DNA from: JAIVGV01 sp036389335
GTDB taxonomy: Bacteria > Acidobacteriota > Blastocatellia > Pyrinomonadales > Pyrinomonadaceae
Assembly (NCBI GenBank): GCA_036389335.1
Contig: DASVQC010000020.1
Coordinates: 61,970 to 125,969 of the forward strand
Direction: 5' to 3'
Length of the DNA stretch: 64,000 nt
Below the pieces are notes generated by a model. That model was not told where the DNA came from and made no database searches. It saw nothing but the letters and a program-made list of their open reading frames with translations. The position numbers and the translations under genes are program-made. How positions within the stretch are numbered: position 1 is the first letter of the stretch; each line of letters opens with the position of its first letter. Below, one piece after another: positions 26,701-34,232 of the stretch.

Positions 26701-27560
26701 TTCGTGGCCTGCGACAGGTAGAGGCGGTTCGGATCGTTGGGCGCGACTTCTAGCTCCGCGGTCGTGCCCAAGCCCCCGAGCGACGACGCGGAGACGACGT
26801 TGACGCGCGCCCACGTCGCCCCGGCGTCGACCGACTTGAGGACGCCCGATCCCATGTAGCCGTTGCCGATGTCGCCCATCCCGGCGTAGACGATGTTCGT
26901 GTTGCTCTTGGCGAAGGCGATGGAGCCGACGGCCAAGTCGACCTGAGAGTCGCTGACGGGCGTGAAGGTCGCGCCCGCGTCAGCCGAGCGCCAGATGCCG
27001 CCGGTCGCCGTGCCGACGAGGATGACGTTCGCGTCGTCGGGCTTGACGGCGATGGTGTTGATGCGACCGCTCGTGAGGCCCCAGTTGTTCGGGAACTTCG
27101 GCGTCGTCGGCGCGGGGCCTATCGGCTGCCACTGCGACGCGGTCGCCGACGCGATGCTGCGGCCCCGGCTGTCCTTCGTCAGCCCGCCCTTCGGGCGCGA
27201 CTCCCAGGCGAGGCGGCGCGCGTCCGGCGGCAGCTCGCCGAAGGGGTAGCTGCGCTTGAAGTTGAACCAGTCCTCGCGCTTCTGCACGTCGCCTTCGCCT
27301 TCAACGCCTTCGCCGTCCGACGGCTCGTAGAACCTGTCAGACGCTTCGGCCCGCGCCCCCTCCTCGCGGGGCGCGGGGCGGCGAGACTTCGCGCCCCGCT
27401 TGGCGGTCGCGGCGGCGGCGCGCCTCTTCGGCTTCGGGCGCGGCCCGGCTGCGGCCCGCGAGGCGAGCGGCGCGAGGGAGCCGACGAGCAGCGCGAGCGT
27501 GAACAGCGCGGGGAGGGCGGCGCGCGGGATGCGGCGCGCGGGGGAGTGGTAGGTGTTCAC
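23763..27560 (-). CDS. Giant secreted BNR-propeller protein with Calx-beta and DUF4214 domains
   Basis: 1265 residues from the GTG at 27558-27560, chosen because TCTCCT (AGGAGA on the coding strand) lies just upstream and the signal peptide (RAALPALFTLALLVGSLAPLASRA) follows. Residues ~120-900 hold many Asp-box/BNR repeats (GGIWRSADAGATFTPVSDSQ type) in VPS10-like propellers. Next is a Calx-beta domain with TFAPGETVKSFSVSIINDV, and residues ~1010-1265 are DUF4214 (FFVRQQYLDFFGREPDPSGF ... FRSEEFEQKGRFVFNFYRVAF). Likely cell-surface or extracellular; ligand unknown. Its C-terminal third matches the next gene. Confidence 0.9.
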   Translation of the reverse strand: MNTYHSPARRIPRAALPALFTLALLVGSLAPLASRAAAGPRPKPKRRAAAATAKRGAKSRRPAPREEGARAEASDRFYEPSDGEGVEGEGDVQKREDWFNFKRSYPFGELPPDARRLAWESRPKGGLTKDSRGRSIASATASQWQPIGPAPTTPKFPNNWGLTSGRINTIAVKPDDANVILVGTATGGIWRSADAGATFTPVSDSQVDLAVGSIAFAKSNTNIVYAGMGDIGNGYMGSGVLKSVDAGATWARVNVVSASSLGGLGTTAELEVAPNDPNRLYLSQATKVIPNSYNDTTPSANTLFRNGFFVSPDGGATWSRTISGRPRDMAIDPVNPGVIYLGMTLVDDDNGNAPGGASAQAGVFKSTDAGQTWTKVYAAPFGTCISPSFSGCPSDVRVATTSDPNRVYAVTGVRGGPLRLATSATGGDAGTWTDASIASSIDSGQFGYNSYVYADPSNPSTIYVGTRDVYKSTDGGATWTGLTKNFSGTGFSYNPFGSTSHPDQHSFAFSPADPNTIYIGNDGGISKSTTGGVSPGPGVPAFTSLNASLSLSQFVGIAAHPTNPNFTVAGAQDNGTQVRAFGGNGWAEFAEGDGGHPVISSADPSVVFTTYVFGTIRWWRFQANGSRTEQFSRRTDETTFGEPTDAPRIAFYPPFTGNGVDGAVYFGTWKLFVSTNYYDAFQTPVWNAPGGATDLTKGGGDVLNAIGVAHTGYSPSQVIYTGSATGRAMVSQDGGATWTDVTAGLPNRTIESITVDPSNAATAYLTVSGFGSGHVFKTTNFGASWADLSGSDPASRLPNVPVTAFIIDPANPDVVYAGTDIGVFRSTTAGGAWETFNNGMPPAPVSGFAVNAAGKIQVATYGRGAYELQSAAALASLQFELQLASVGEAATRATLNVTRTGDLSSTVAATVRTQDNLAAVRCDDTTTQPFVAFARCDYATAVETLTFAPGETVKSFSVSIINDVFKEPDENVSISLANPTSGAQIGPVNSMTLRIVSDDAETPPPSSNPILRNDFFVRQQYLDFFGREPDPSGFAAWKATLDNCPDPFNSSPTSPSANCDRVSVSTKFFRSEEFEQKGRFVFNFYRVAFNRLPHYSEIIPDMASLTAVDNAGFFAKKAAFVNEFVQRQEFKSLYDGLTNTQFVNTLMDRYNLQQITTPNPATPDDTSQAAKVTLARADLVARLNFATLTRAQVVRAIANSDEVSAAEANSAFVAMQYFGYLRRDPETQGFNDWLNHLTVTHPGDFRSMVNGFMNSIEYRLRFGQP

Positions 27561-27681
27561 TCGTGTCTCCTCAAACGAAGGTGAGCGCGATGCGCGCGCG
27601 CGCGACGGGCGGGGCGCGCTTACGGCGCCGGGGCTCGCAGCCGCCCCGCGCGCGGGGCCGAACTTATCTCGGGCCGACAAG

Positions 27682-27713
27682 AGCGCGCCCGGCCACGATT
27701 GGCCGGGCGCGCC
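27682..27713 (-). terminator. GC-rich hairpin after the metalloprotease gene
   Basis: GCGCGCCCGGCCA (27684-27696) pairs with TGGCCGGGCGCGC (27700-27712), loop CGAT. It lies 7 bp after the stop of 27720-30347; there is no strong U-run, so efficiency is uncertain. Confidence 0.6.
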
Positions 27714-27719
27714 GTCGAG

Positions 27720-30347
27720 CTACTGGGGGCCGAACCTGAGACGGTATTCGATGGAGCTGACGAACCCGTTGACCATCGAGTGGATGTCGTTCGGGTTGGC
27801 GTTGATGGTTCGCAGCCAGTCGTCGTAGCCGCCCTGATCGGGATCGCGCCTGAGGTAGCCGAAGTACTGCATGGCGACGAAGGCGGAGTTGAACTCGGCC
27901 TTCGCGACCTCGTCCGAGCCCGCGACGGCGCGCACGAGCTTCGCGCGCGTGAGCGCGCCCGTGTTCATCATGCCGACGAGATCGGCGCGCGTGAGCACGA
28001 CCTTCTGCGACGTGTCGTCGGGCGTCGCCGGGTTCGGCGTCGTGATGGACGGGAGCGCGTAGCGATCCATCAGCGCGTTGACGAGCTGCGTGTTGCTCAT
28101 CCCGATGTAGAGGCCGGTGAACTCATCCCGCCCGATCCACGCGTCGGTGAAGGCGGCCTTCTTGGCGACGACCTCGGCGGTCGAGACGCCCGTGATGCTG
28201 CTCATGTCGGCGACGATCTCGGAGTAGCGCGGCAGGCGCCCGAACGAGACCTTGTAGAAGTTGAAGACGAAGCGGCCCTTCTGCTCGAACTCGGTCGAGC
28301 GGAAGAAGCCTGCCGAGACGGAGGCGCGGTCGCACTTCTGATCGCCGGGCGCGCAGTTGTTGAGCGTGCCGACCCACGCCGCCATGCCGTCGGCGTCGGG
28401 CTCTCTGGAGAGGAAGTCGAGGTACTGCATCCTGACGAAGAAGGTCGGATCGAGGCTCGGGTTCGCGCCCGTCTGCCCCGGCGCTTCGTTCGAGAGGATG
28501 GAGATCGTCGTGGTGCTCTGCGCGCCGATGGACGTGCCCGAGCCGCCGCCGAGCGTCACCGCGACGAACTCGGTCGGCTCGCCCCACGCGTCGTCGACGA
28601 GCGGGATGTTGACGGTCTTCGTGGTCTCGCCGGGCGCGAAGGTGACGGTCTGCACGGTCGTCGCGTAGTCGCAGCGCGCGAAGGCGACGTTAGGCGCGCT
28701 CGCCGTGTCGTCGCAGCGGATGGCGCGCTGGTCGTCGATGGTGCGGACGACGACGGACGAAGTGAAGCTGAGGATGCCGCTGCGCGTGACGGTGACGGGC
28801 ACGCTCGGGCTCGTCTCGCTCGCCACCGCCGAGGCGGAGGCGAACTGCACGCTCGTCCCGACGGGCGGGGGCGTCGGCGTCGGCGTCGAGCCCGTCAGAG
28901 TCCAACTGAGCGCGATGCTGCCGTCGTCGGCGACCGAGTTGCCGTTTTGCAGGTAGCCGTCCACGGCGATGCGGTAGGTCGTCCCGGCGACGGCGTTGAA
29001 AGACACGAGGCTGGTGTGATCGCTCGCGGACTGATCGTCGCTCTTGGCGGCGACGGGCGTGAGCGCGCCGACGCCGGAGCCGGTGTAGACGCCGAGCACG
29101 GTGTCGAAGTCGCTGCCGCCGCCGAGCGCGCCCGCGCCGGTGGTGAAGGTCGCCGGGCCGCTCGCGGGGGCCTGCCAACTGTACCAGACGGACTTGCCGC
29201 CGGGGTTGCCGTCGGGCGAGTGGCTCGGCTCGCCCAGCTCCTTCGTCGCGCCGGCGTTCGTGCCCGTGACGCGCCCGCTCGTGCCGCCGAGCGCCTGCGC
29301 GCTGGCGAAGTTGTCGTTGGCGGGCGGCGGGGGCGGCGGCGTCGGAGTCGCCACCGGGCACCCAGAGCACCAGCCGATGTCTTTGAGTAGGGAGAACGTC
29401 AAATCCTGTGGCAGCGTCACGCTGTGCGTGAGGTTGCCGCTGTTGTTCGGCTCCATGAGCTGGTTGGGCGTTGCGACCGTGTCCCAGTGCGAGACCGAGG
29501 AGCCCGCCTTGATCGGGTTAGGCGCGTACACCCGCGGGTGACCGGCTGCGTCTCTTCCCGAAGAGAGGATGCCGGCGTCGGCTAACACTTGCGGGCCGTT
29601 CCACACCAAGTTGCCGCTGTTGACGGCGGAGGCGACGCGCTCGCTGTCGATCATCTGGGGCCAAGTCTTGCCCGTGCTGTTATCGAGGAGGAACCTGTCG
29701 AAGATGCTGGGGAAGCCGCCGCTCGTGCCCCCGAACAGCGCGCCGGTCTCCTCGTCGGTGAAGCTCTGGAAGCCGAGCCCGTGGCCGAACTCGTGCAGGA
29801 GCACGGTCACCAAGTCCACGCCGGTAGACCCGTGGTTGTTGTCGAGCCCGTAGTACCAATGAAGGCTGGTCAGACATTCGCTCGTGCCGACGCTCAGGTT
29901 GAACTGCGCGTGTATCTCCGGGGTCGCGCCGTTGCGATCCGTGCCCGAGAGGGCGTTGGCGAGGGCGACGGGATACCAGGTGTTGGAAACGGGCGCGCCC
30001 GTAAAGTTGCGGAACACCGTCGTCGTCCCGGCGAAGCCGAGCGTGCCCGCGGTGGGCGAGCAATCCTGCGCCGCCCAGCTCGCGTCGATGACGATGGCCG
30101 GGCCGCTGGTGATGGTCGCGCCCCAGATCGCGGCGGCCTGCTGGAAGGCGATGAGCCTCTGCTGCCCGACGGTGGTGCCCGAGTTGCCGCCCACCGGGGC
30201 GGCGGGCGTCGTGTCGTTGAAGCCGACGCCGGGGGCGTCGGTGTTCTGGATGATGATGTTGGCAGACCCGAAGGCGGTGGACGAGCAGATCAGCCCCGCC
30301 AGCAGGGTCAGCAGAATAACCGGGAATCTCTTAAGAAGCTTGCTCAT
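27720..30347 (-). CDS. Secreted zinc metalloprotease-like protein with Calx-beta and DUF4214
   Basis: 875 residues with signal peptide (ILLTLLAGLICSSTAFG). N-terminal ~30-340 is a putative metalloprotease with the zinc motif HEFGHGLGF near residue 185 (HExxH with Glu base), in a pattern used by secreted peptidases. A proline-rich linker (PTPPPPPP) leads to a lectin-like/PPC sandwich, a second linker, Calx-beta (FAPGETTKTVNIPLVDDAW) and C-terminal DUF4214 (FFVRMQYLDFLSREPDADGM). Signal plus DUF4214 suggests surface display or secretion. Follows the small gene 30351-30893 by 3 bp. Confidence 0.85.
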   Translation of the reverse strand: MSKLLKRFPVILLTLLAGLICSSTAFGSANIIIQNTDAPGVGFNDTTPAAPVGGNSGTTVGQQRLIAFQQAAAIWGATITSGPAIVIDASWAAQDCSPTAGTLGFAGTTTVFRNFTGAPVSNTWYPVALANALSGTDRNGATPEIHAQFNLSVGTSECLTSLHWYYGLDNNHGSTGVDLVTVLLHEFGHGLGFQSFTDEETGALFGGTSGGFPSIFDRFLLDNSTGKTWPQMIDSERVASAVNSGNLVWNGPQVLADAGILSSGRDAAGHPRVYAPNPIKAGSSVSHWDTVATPNQLMEPNNSGNLTHSVTLPQDLTFSLLKDIGWCSGCPVATPTPPPPPPANDNFASAQALGGTSGRVTGTNAGATKELGEPSHSPDGNPGGKSVWYSWQAPASGPATFTTGAGALGGGSDFDTVLGVYTGSGVGALTPVAAKSDDQSASDHTSLVSFNAVAGTTYRIAVDGYLQNGNSVADDGSIALSWTLTGSTPTPTPPPVGTSVQFASASAVASETSPSVPVTVTRSGILSFTSSVVVRTIDDQRAIRCDDTASAPNVAFARCDYATTVQTVTFAPGETTKTVNIPLVDDAWGEPTEFVAVTLGGGSGTSIGAQSTTTISILSNEAPGQTGANPSLDPTFFVRMQYLDFLSREPDADGMAAWVGTLNNCAPGDQKCDRASVSAGFFRSTEFEQKGRFVFNFYKVSFGRLPRYSEIVADMSSITGVSTAEVVAKKAAFTDAWIGRDEFTGLYIGMSNTQLVNALMDRYALPSITTPNPATPDDTSQKVVLTRADLVGMMNTGALTRAKLVRAVAGSDEVAKAEFNSAFVAMQYFGYLRRDPDQGGYDDWLRTINANPNDIHSMVNGFVSSIEYRLRFGPQ

Positions 30348-30350
30348 CTT

Positions 30351-30893
30351 TTAATTCTTGATCTTCGTCTGCGCCGGTTTGGGTGAGGTGTTCGGGGTCT
30401 CTTCCCCGCCTACGGGTTGCGCGCCGCCGCCGAGGAACCCGCTCGCGGCTTTGGGGCTATTGACGCAGCCCTGAACGACCTTGCCGCTCTTGTCCACCTT
30501 GGCTACGATCACGTTCTGGAAGTGGTTATCCAGATCGACCGACACAGACCCGTCGGCATGCTGGACTTCTTTCAGGCCGTCGGCGGACGTGTTGAGCAAC
30601 GGCTTGAGTTCCGCGGCCAATTTCCGGGCCTCTTCGGGGCTGATTTCCTGAGCCTGACCATCGACCTGAGCCGCCTGCCCGGCGGTCGTCGCCGTGGCGA
30701 GATTCTTGCCCGCTTTGTTAGCCACCACAGGTTTCCCCTCTGCGCCGGACGGTTCTTGAAGTTTGGCGCTTTGCCTCGAAGCGACCGCCGCCGCCCCGGC
30801 GGCCAGTGCAGCCGTCACCAGAAGGATGGCGACCGTTAACAAACTCCGGAATCTCTTGGAAGAGCCCTTCACTGTTTCAGCATCTTTTCTCAT
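30351..30893 (-). CDS. Small membrane-anchored hypothetical protein
   Basis: 180 residues from the ATG at 30893, preceded by AGAGGT. One N-terminal transmembrane or signal segment (SLLTVAILLVTAALAAGAAAV), then a charged helical region (EISPEEARKLAAELKPLL) and a short beta-rich domain with GSVSVDLDNHFQNVIVAKVDKSGKVVQGCVNS. The ending is Pro/Thr-rich. No known family recognised. It is separated by 3 bp from the metalloprotease, so it may assist or inhibit that enzyme (inference only). Confidence 0.72.
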   Translation of the reverse strand: MRKDAETVKGSSKRFRSLLTVAILLVTAALAAGAAAVASRQSAKLQEPSGAEGKPVVANKAGKNLATATTAGQAAQVDGQAQEISPEEARKLAAELKPLLNTSADGLKEVQHADGSVSVDLDNHFQNVIVAKVDKSGKVVQGCVNSPKAASGFLGGGAQPVGGEETPNTSPKPAQTKIKN

Positions 30894-31214
30894 CGCGTTA
30901 CCTCTGTGGTGCCGTCTTAGCGGAAGTTTCCGCGGGTGACCGCCGCGGCTTCGTGCCCGACGAACGGAGCGCGCGAACAAATACGGATTGTCTGGAGCAA
31001 GAAGTGTTGCCGCCGGTCGGGGGTGGGACCGGAGGGCGTTCGTACGATGACTTTTACAAGGGAGAGCTGATAACCGAAACCCGCCTTGGTAGGAGCCACG
31101 TAATCGCCCGAAATTAGAAGCCGCGAGGGCCGTTTCGGATGCCTGCGAGGGGGGCGAAAGAGCCCGGAAATGCGGCTCCCCGCGGTCGGGGCAACGCCCG
31201 CCCCGGCACTCCGA

Positions 31215-31243
31215 ACTGTAAGCGCGGGCGCGGCCTCAGTCAA
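31215..31243 (-). promoter_or_regulatory. Sigma-70-type promoter for the 30351-23763 genes
   Basis: Minus-strand TTGACT, 17-nt spacer, TACAGT. Leaves a 5' leader of ~315 nt before the ATG at 30893; I recognise no riboswitch in it. Confidence 0.6.
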
Positions 31244-31299
31244 GAAGTTTGAGACCGGCGGAAGGCCGACGCCGGGATCGCCCGCCGCCAACATTTTCA

Positions 31300-31328
31300 T
31301 TGACTTTTTCGCCGAATGGCAATAGTCT
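31300..31328 (+). promoter_or_regulatory. Possible promoter for the di-haem cytochrome
   Basis: TTGACT, 17 nt, TAGTCT on the plus strand, divergent from the minus-strand promoter 57 bp away. Implies a leader of over 450 nt. Confidence 0.4.
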
Positions 31329-31795
31329 GCCCGCGTTCAAACACGGGTGACGCATCTCGCACCTCGCACTCTATCGCCTCATGCGAATCGTCTCGACGCA
31401 GCACCGCTACTAACTTTCACGAACGAGCAAGCGGCACGGTTCACCGGGCACTCAGTAATTCGTCTCCTCATCGTCCGTCTTTCTCCGCATAAGGGTTGCG
31501 TCCTCCCGACGCCTCGCGACGGGAACGCAGGCGCAGAAACGACGTTCGGCTAACACTTCATACCCGGCTGTCGGCGGTCTGAACAGCCCCGATCCTCAAG
31601 CGCACTGATTTTCCCTCCCCGCGACCTCGCGCGGGGCCTCTCGCAACCTTCTTCGCCGCGCGGCGACTCACGCGCGCGGCGATTGAGATGTTAAACCCGA
31701 CACCCTAGCCGACTCTCCTTCCGAAGAGCCGATCCCGGTAACCGACGTTCCCCTTGGGTCGCCCCTCGTCCGCCCAAGTTATTGGAGGAGATAGT
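31329..31795. other. Long leader/intergenic region
   Basis: About 470 bp before the cytochrome ATG without a credible gene. Contains CCCCGCGACCTCGCGCGGGG (31617-31636) and a CGCCGCGCGG/CGCGCGCGGCG hairpin near 31655-31680. GGAGGAG at 31784 is the cytochrome ribosome-binding site. Confidence 0.5.
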
Positions 31796-33079
31796 ATGAA
31801 GCTGCTGAAACTCATCATGCTGGGCTGCTTCGCAGCCGCGTTCGTCCTGCCCGCCACCTTCACGCGAAGGGTCGAGGGGCAGACCGAAGCCCCGACGGGC
31901 TTCGACACGACTAACGGTCTGGTGCCGCAGGGCACGCCCGTCGTCGAGGGCGTCGATCCGACGCGCACCACCTTCACTGGCCTCAGGGCCATCTTCGAGG
32001 AGCGCGACGCGGTCGCCGACGGCCTCGGCCCCGTCTACAACGCGCAGTCCTGCGCCGAGTGCCACCAGAACCCCGTGACGGGCGGCATCAGCCAGATCAC
32101 GGAGCTGCGCGCCGGACACCTCGACGGCGCGGGCACCTTCGTCGACGCGGCGGGCGGCTCGCTCATCAACGACCGCGCCACCAACGCCAACATACAGGAG
32201 CGCGTCCCCTCGACCGGCGACGACATCCGCACCTTCCGCACCTCGCTGAACACGCTCGGCGACGGCTTCGTCGAGGCGATTGACAGCAACACCATCGTCG
32301 CCATCTCCAACAACCAGCCCGCCGGGATGCGCGGGCAGGTCATACAGGTGCCGGTCGCCGAGGCGGGCGGGGCGCTGCGCGTGGCTCGCTTCGGCTGGAA
32401 GAACCAGCAGGCTTCCCTGCTCTCCTTCTCGTCCGACGCTTACCTGAACGAGCAGGGCATCACCAACCGCTTCAACCTCGTCGAGAACACGTCGAACGGC
32501 AGGTTCGTCGGCTTCGGCTCCGGCTTCGACCCCGTCGCCGACAACACGCCCTGCGCCGACATCCCCAACACCACCTGCGGCGAAGACCCCGAGGACGACA
32601 TCTCGGCTTTCGCCGCCTTCATGCGCGCCACCCGCGCCCCCGCGCGCGACGCGACGATCCAGAACAGCGCGGACGCCGTCGCCGGATCGCAGCTCTTCGA
32701 TCAGGTCGGCTGCAACATCTGCCACGTCCGCAACATCACGACCGCGCCCGCCGGCACGTCCATCAACGGCGGCGCGTTCACCGTCCCCGCCGCCCTCGGC
32801 AACAAGATCATCCACCCGTTCGGCGACTTCCTGCTGCACGACGTGGGCACGGGCGACGGCATCGTGCAGAACGGCGGGGCGTCCACGCGCAACAAGGTGC
32901 GCACCGCGCCGCTCTGGGGCGTGCGCTCGCGCGACCGCCTGATGCACGACGGCGAGTCGCTCACGCGGTCGGAAGCGATCCTGCGCCACGCGGGCGAGGC
33001 GACCGGCGTCATCAACAGCTACCGCGCTCTCTCGGTCACGCAGCGTAACCAGATCGCCACCTTCCTCAACTCGCTGTAA
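31796..33079 (+). CDS. Exported di-haem c-type cytochrome (DHOR/DUF1111 family)
   Basis: 427 residues from the ATG at 31796 (GGAGGAG 5 nt upstream). Signal peptide LLKLIMLGCFAAAFVLPATF. Two CxxCH haem sites: CAECH near residue 84 and CNICH near 307, with Met/His axial candidates (LMHDGESLT; HQNPVTGGIS). Known as di-haem oxidoreductase or 'thiol oxidoreductase' DUF1111; periplasmic electron transfer or peroxidase-like role. Partner unknown. Ends before a strong hairpin. Confidence 0.92.
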   Translation: MKLLKLIMLGCFAAAFVLPATFTRRVEGQTEAPTGFDTTNGLVPQGTPVVEGVDPTRTTFTGLRAIFEERDAVADGLGPVYNAQSCAECHQNPVTGGISQITELRAGHLDGAGTFVDAAGGSLINDRATNANIQERVPSTGDDIRTFRTSLNTLGDGFVEAIDSNTIVAISNNQPAGMRGQVIQVPVAEAGGALRVARFGWKNQQASLLSFSSDAYLNEQGITNRFNLVENTSNGRFVGFGSGFDPVADNTPCADIPNTTCGEDPEDDISAFAAFMRATRAPARDATIQNSADAVAGSQLFDQVGCNICHVRNITTAPAGTSINGGAFTVPAALGNKIIHPFGDFLLHDVGTGDGIVQNGGASTRNKVRTAPLWGVRSRDRLMHDGESLTRSEAILRHAGEATGVINSYRALSVTQRNQIATFLNSL

Positions 33080-33116
33080 AACTTGCGGCGGCGAGGGCGT
33101 CACTCAACGCCTTGAC

Positions 33117-33158
33117 CAGAGGGCCCGCCCGGGCCGCGCAGCCCGGGCGGGCCCTCTG
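33117..33158 (+). terminator. Strong GC hairpin after the cytochrome
   Basis: 18-bp stem, CAGAGGGCCCGCCCGGGC (33117-33134) with its complement (33141-33158), then CCTT. Poor U-run. Confidence 0.65.
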
Positions 33159-33217
33159 CCTTGATCGGGCAGGACTTCGAGTATTACAAAGACCCCCGAC
33201 AGATGGAGAGCACACGA

Positions 33218-33979
33218 ATGAACCAGCGGCTGACAAACTCCCGCAGTCTCCGGCCCACGAGCGCGATCATCCTCGCGCTGTCCGTCTCCGCGCCGCTGCT
33301 GTTCGCGGCGTGCGCCGACAAGCGCGGGCGGACGGAAGTGACCGCGCAAACGCCGACGCCCGCGCAGGCGCAGAACACCAACGCGACCGAGGCGGCGCAA
33401 GCGCCGTCGCCCGCCGCCCCCGCGACGCCCGCGCCCAAACCGCCGCAGGCTTCCGAAGTCAGCGACAAGCTCGCGCGCATTTTTCAGGGCGCGGTGCAGA
33501 TCGACGCGGCGCGCGGCGGCGCGGTCGTCGGCGACTTCAACGGCGACGGCTCGGAGGACGTGGCGGTCGCCGTCAAACCCGCGGCTGACAAGATCGAAGA
33601 GATCAACAGCGAAGTGGCGAATTGGATTCTCGGCGATCCGCAACGGGTCGCCGCGCCCGACCCGAAAGAGACCGTGCGGCGTCTGCCCGCAGAGGAGCGC
33701 GTCAAAATCAACGCGGGCGACGCGCTGCTCGCCGTCGTCCACGGCTACGAGCAGGGGGGCTGGCGCAACCCCGCCGCGCAGCAATCGTACCTGCTCAAAA
33801 ACCCCGCCGGTCGGAGCCCGCGCGTGGAGTCGAAGCAGGACGCCGCGGGCGAGTTCAAAGCGATCACCACGCACCTGCACGGCGACATCATCCGCGAGGA
33901 CGCGGGCGGCACGCCGGGCTTCGTCTACTGGACGGGCGGGAAGTACGCATGGTTCGCCCCGCGCGGCAAAACGCGCTGA
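33218..33979 (+). CDS. Secreted hypothetical protein (possible lipoprotein)
   Basis: 253 residues from the ATG at 33218 (GGAG ~9 nt upstream). Signal SAIILALSVSAPLLFAAC is close to a lipobox (FAAC). A Pro/Ala/Thr linker follows, then a domain with VVGDFNGDGSEDVAVAV, an FG-GAP/integrin-like calcium loop also seen in VCBS proteins, and GFVYWTGGKYAWFAPRG at the end. Function unknown. A more upstream ATG at 33161 would prepend non-signal residues and is rejected. Confidence 0.75.
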   Translation: MNQRLTNSRSLRPTSAIILALSVSAPLLFAACADKRGRTEVTAQTPTPAQAQNTNATEAAQAPSPAAPATPAPKPPQASEVSDKLARIFQGAVQIDAARGGAVVGDFNGDGSEDVAVAVKPAADKIEEINSEVANWILGDPQRVAAPDPKETVRRLPAEERVKINAGDALLAVVHGYEQGGWRNPAAQQSYLLKNPAGRSPRVESKQDAAGEFKAITTHLHGDIIREDAGGTPGFVYWTGGKYAWFAPRGKTR

Positions 33980-34005
33980 CGCCGAGGAACCGGCGACGCG
34001 GTTAA

Positions 34006-34073
34006 GGGCGCAGAATCAACGCAGAGTTTAGGCAAAACTCCCCGCGCCCCCTCCGCGCCCTCCGCGTCCGTGC
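34006..34073. repeat. Degenerate CGCAGAG-type inverted repeat
   Basis: GCGCAGAATCAACGCAGAG and CTCCCCGCGCCCCCTCCGCG echo the 10841 element but pair only partly. A decayed copy. Confidence 0.6.
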
Positions 34074-34135
34074 GGCGAATCTTCCTCACGCAACGCTCAG
34101 GATCGAACTGACCCGCGGCCCGCAAGCGCACATGC

Positions 34136-34164
34136 TTGACGCTCGCCGCACACCGTGTTAGGTT
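34136..34164 (+). promoter_or_regulatory. Sigma-70-type promoter of the gcv operon
   Basis: TTGACG, 17 nt, TAGGTT, ~70 bp before the gcvT TTG start. The leader is too short for a glycine riboswitch. Confidence 0.65.
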
Positions 34165-34232
34165 TTTCGCCTGCGTTAAAAAATAGTTTTCGGCGTCGAT
34201 TTTTCTCTCGCGCGAGAGTTCAGGAGACACGC

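Noticed and set aside
27561..27680. N-terminal extension of the propeller protein to an ATG at 27680
   Set aside because: Extension is Arg/Ser/Ala-rich and would bury the signal peptide; the GTG at 27560 has AGGAGA.
31347..31553. Small ORF in the divergent region
   Set aside because: No ribosome-binding site, unnatural composition, inside the probable cytochrome leader.
34100..34232. Glycine riboswitch before gcvT
   Set aside because: Leader after the predicted start is ~65 nt and lacks the conserved core.
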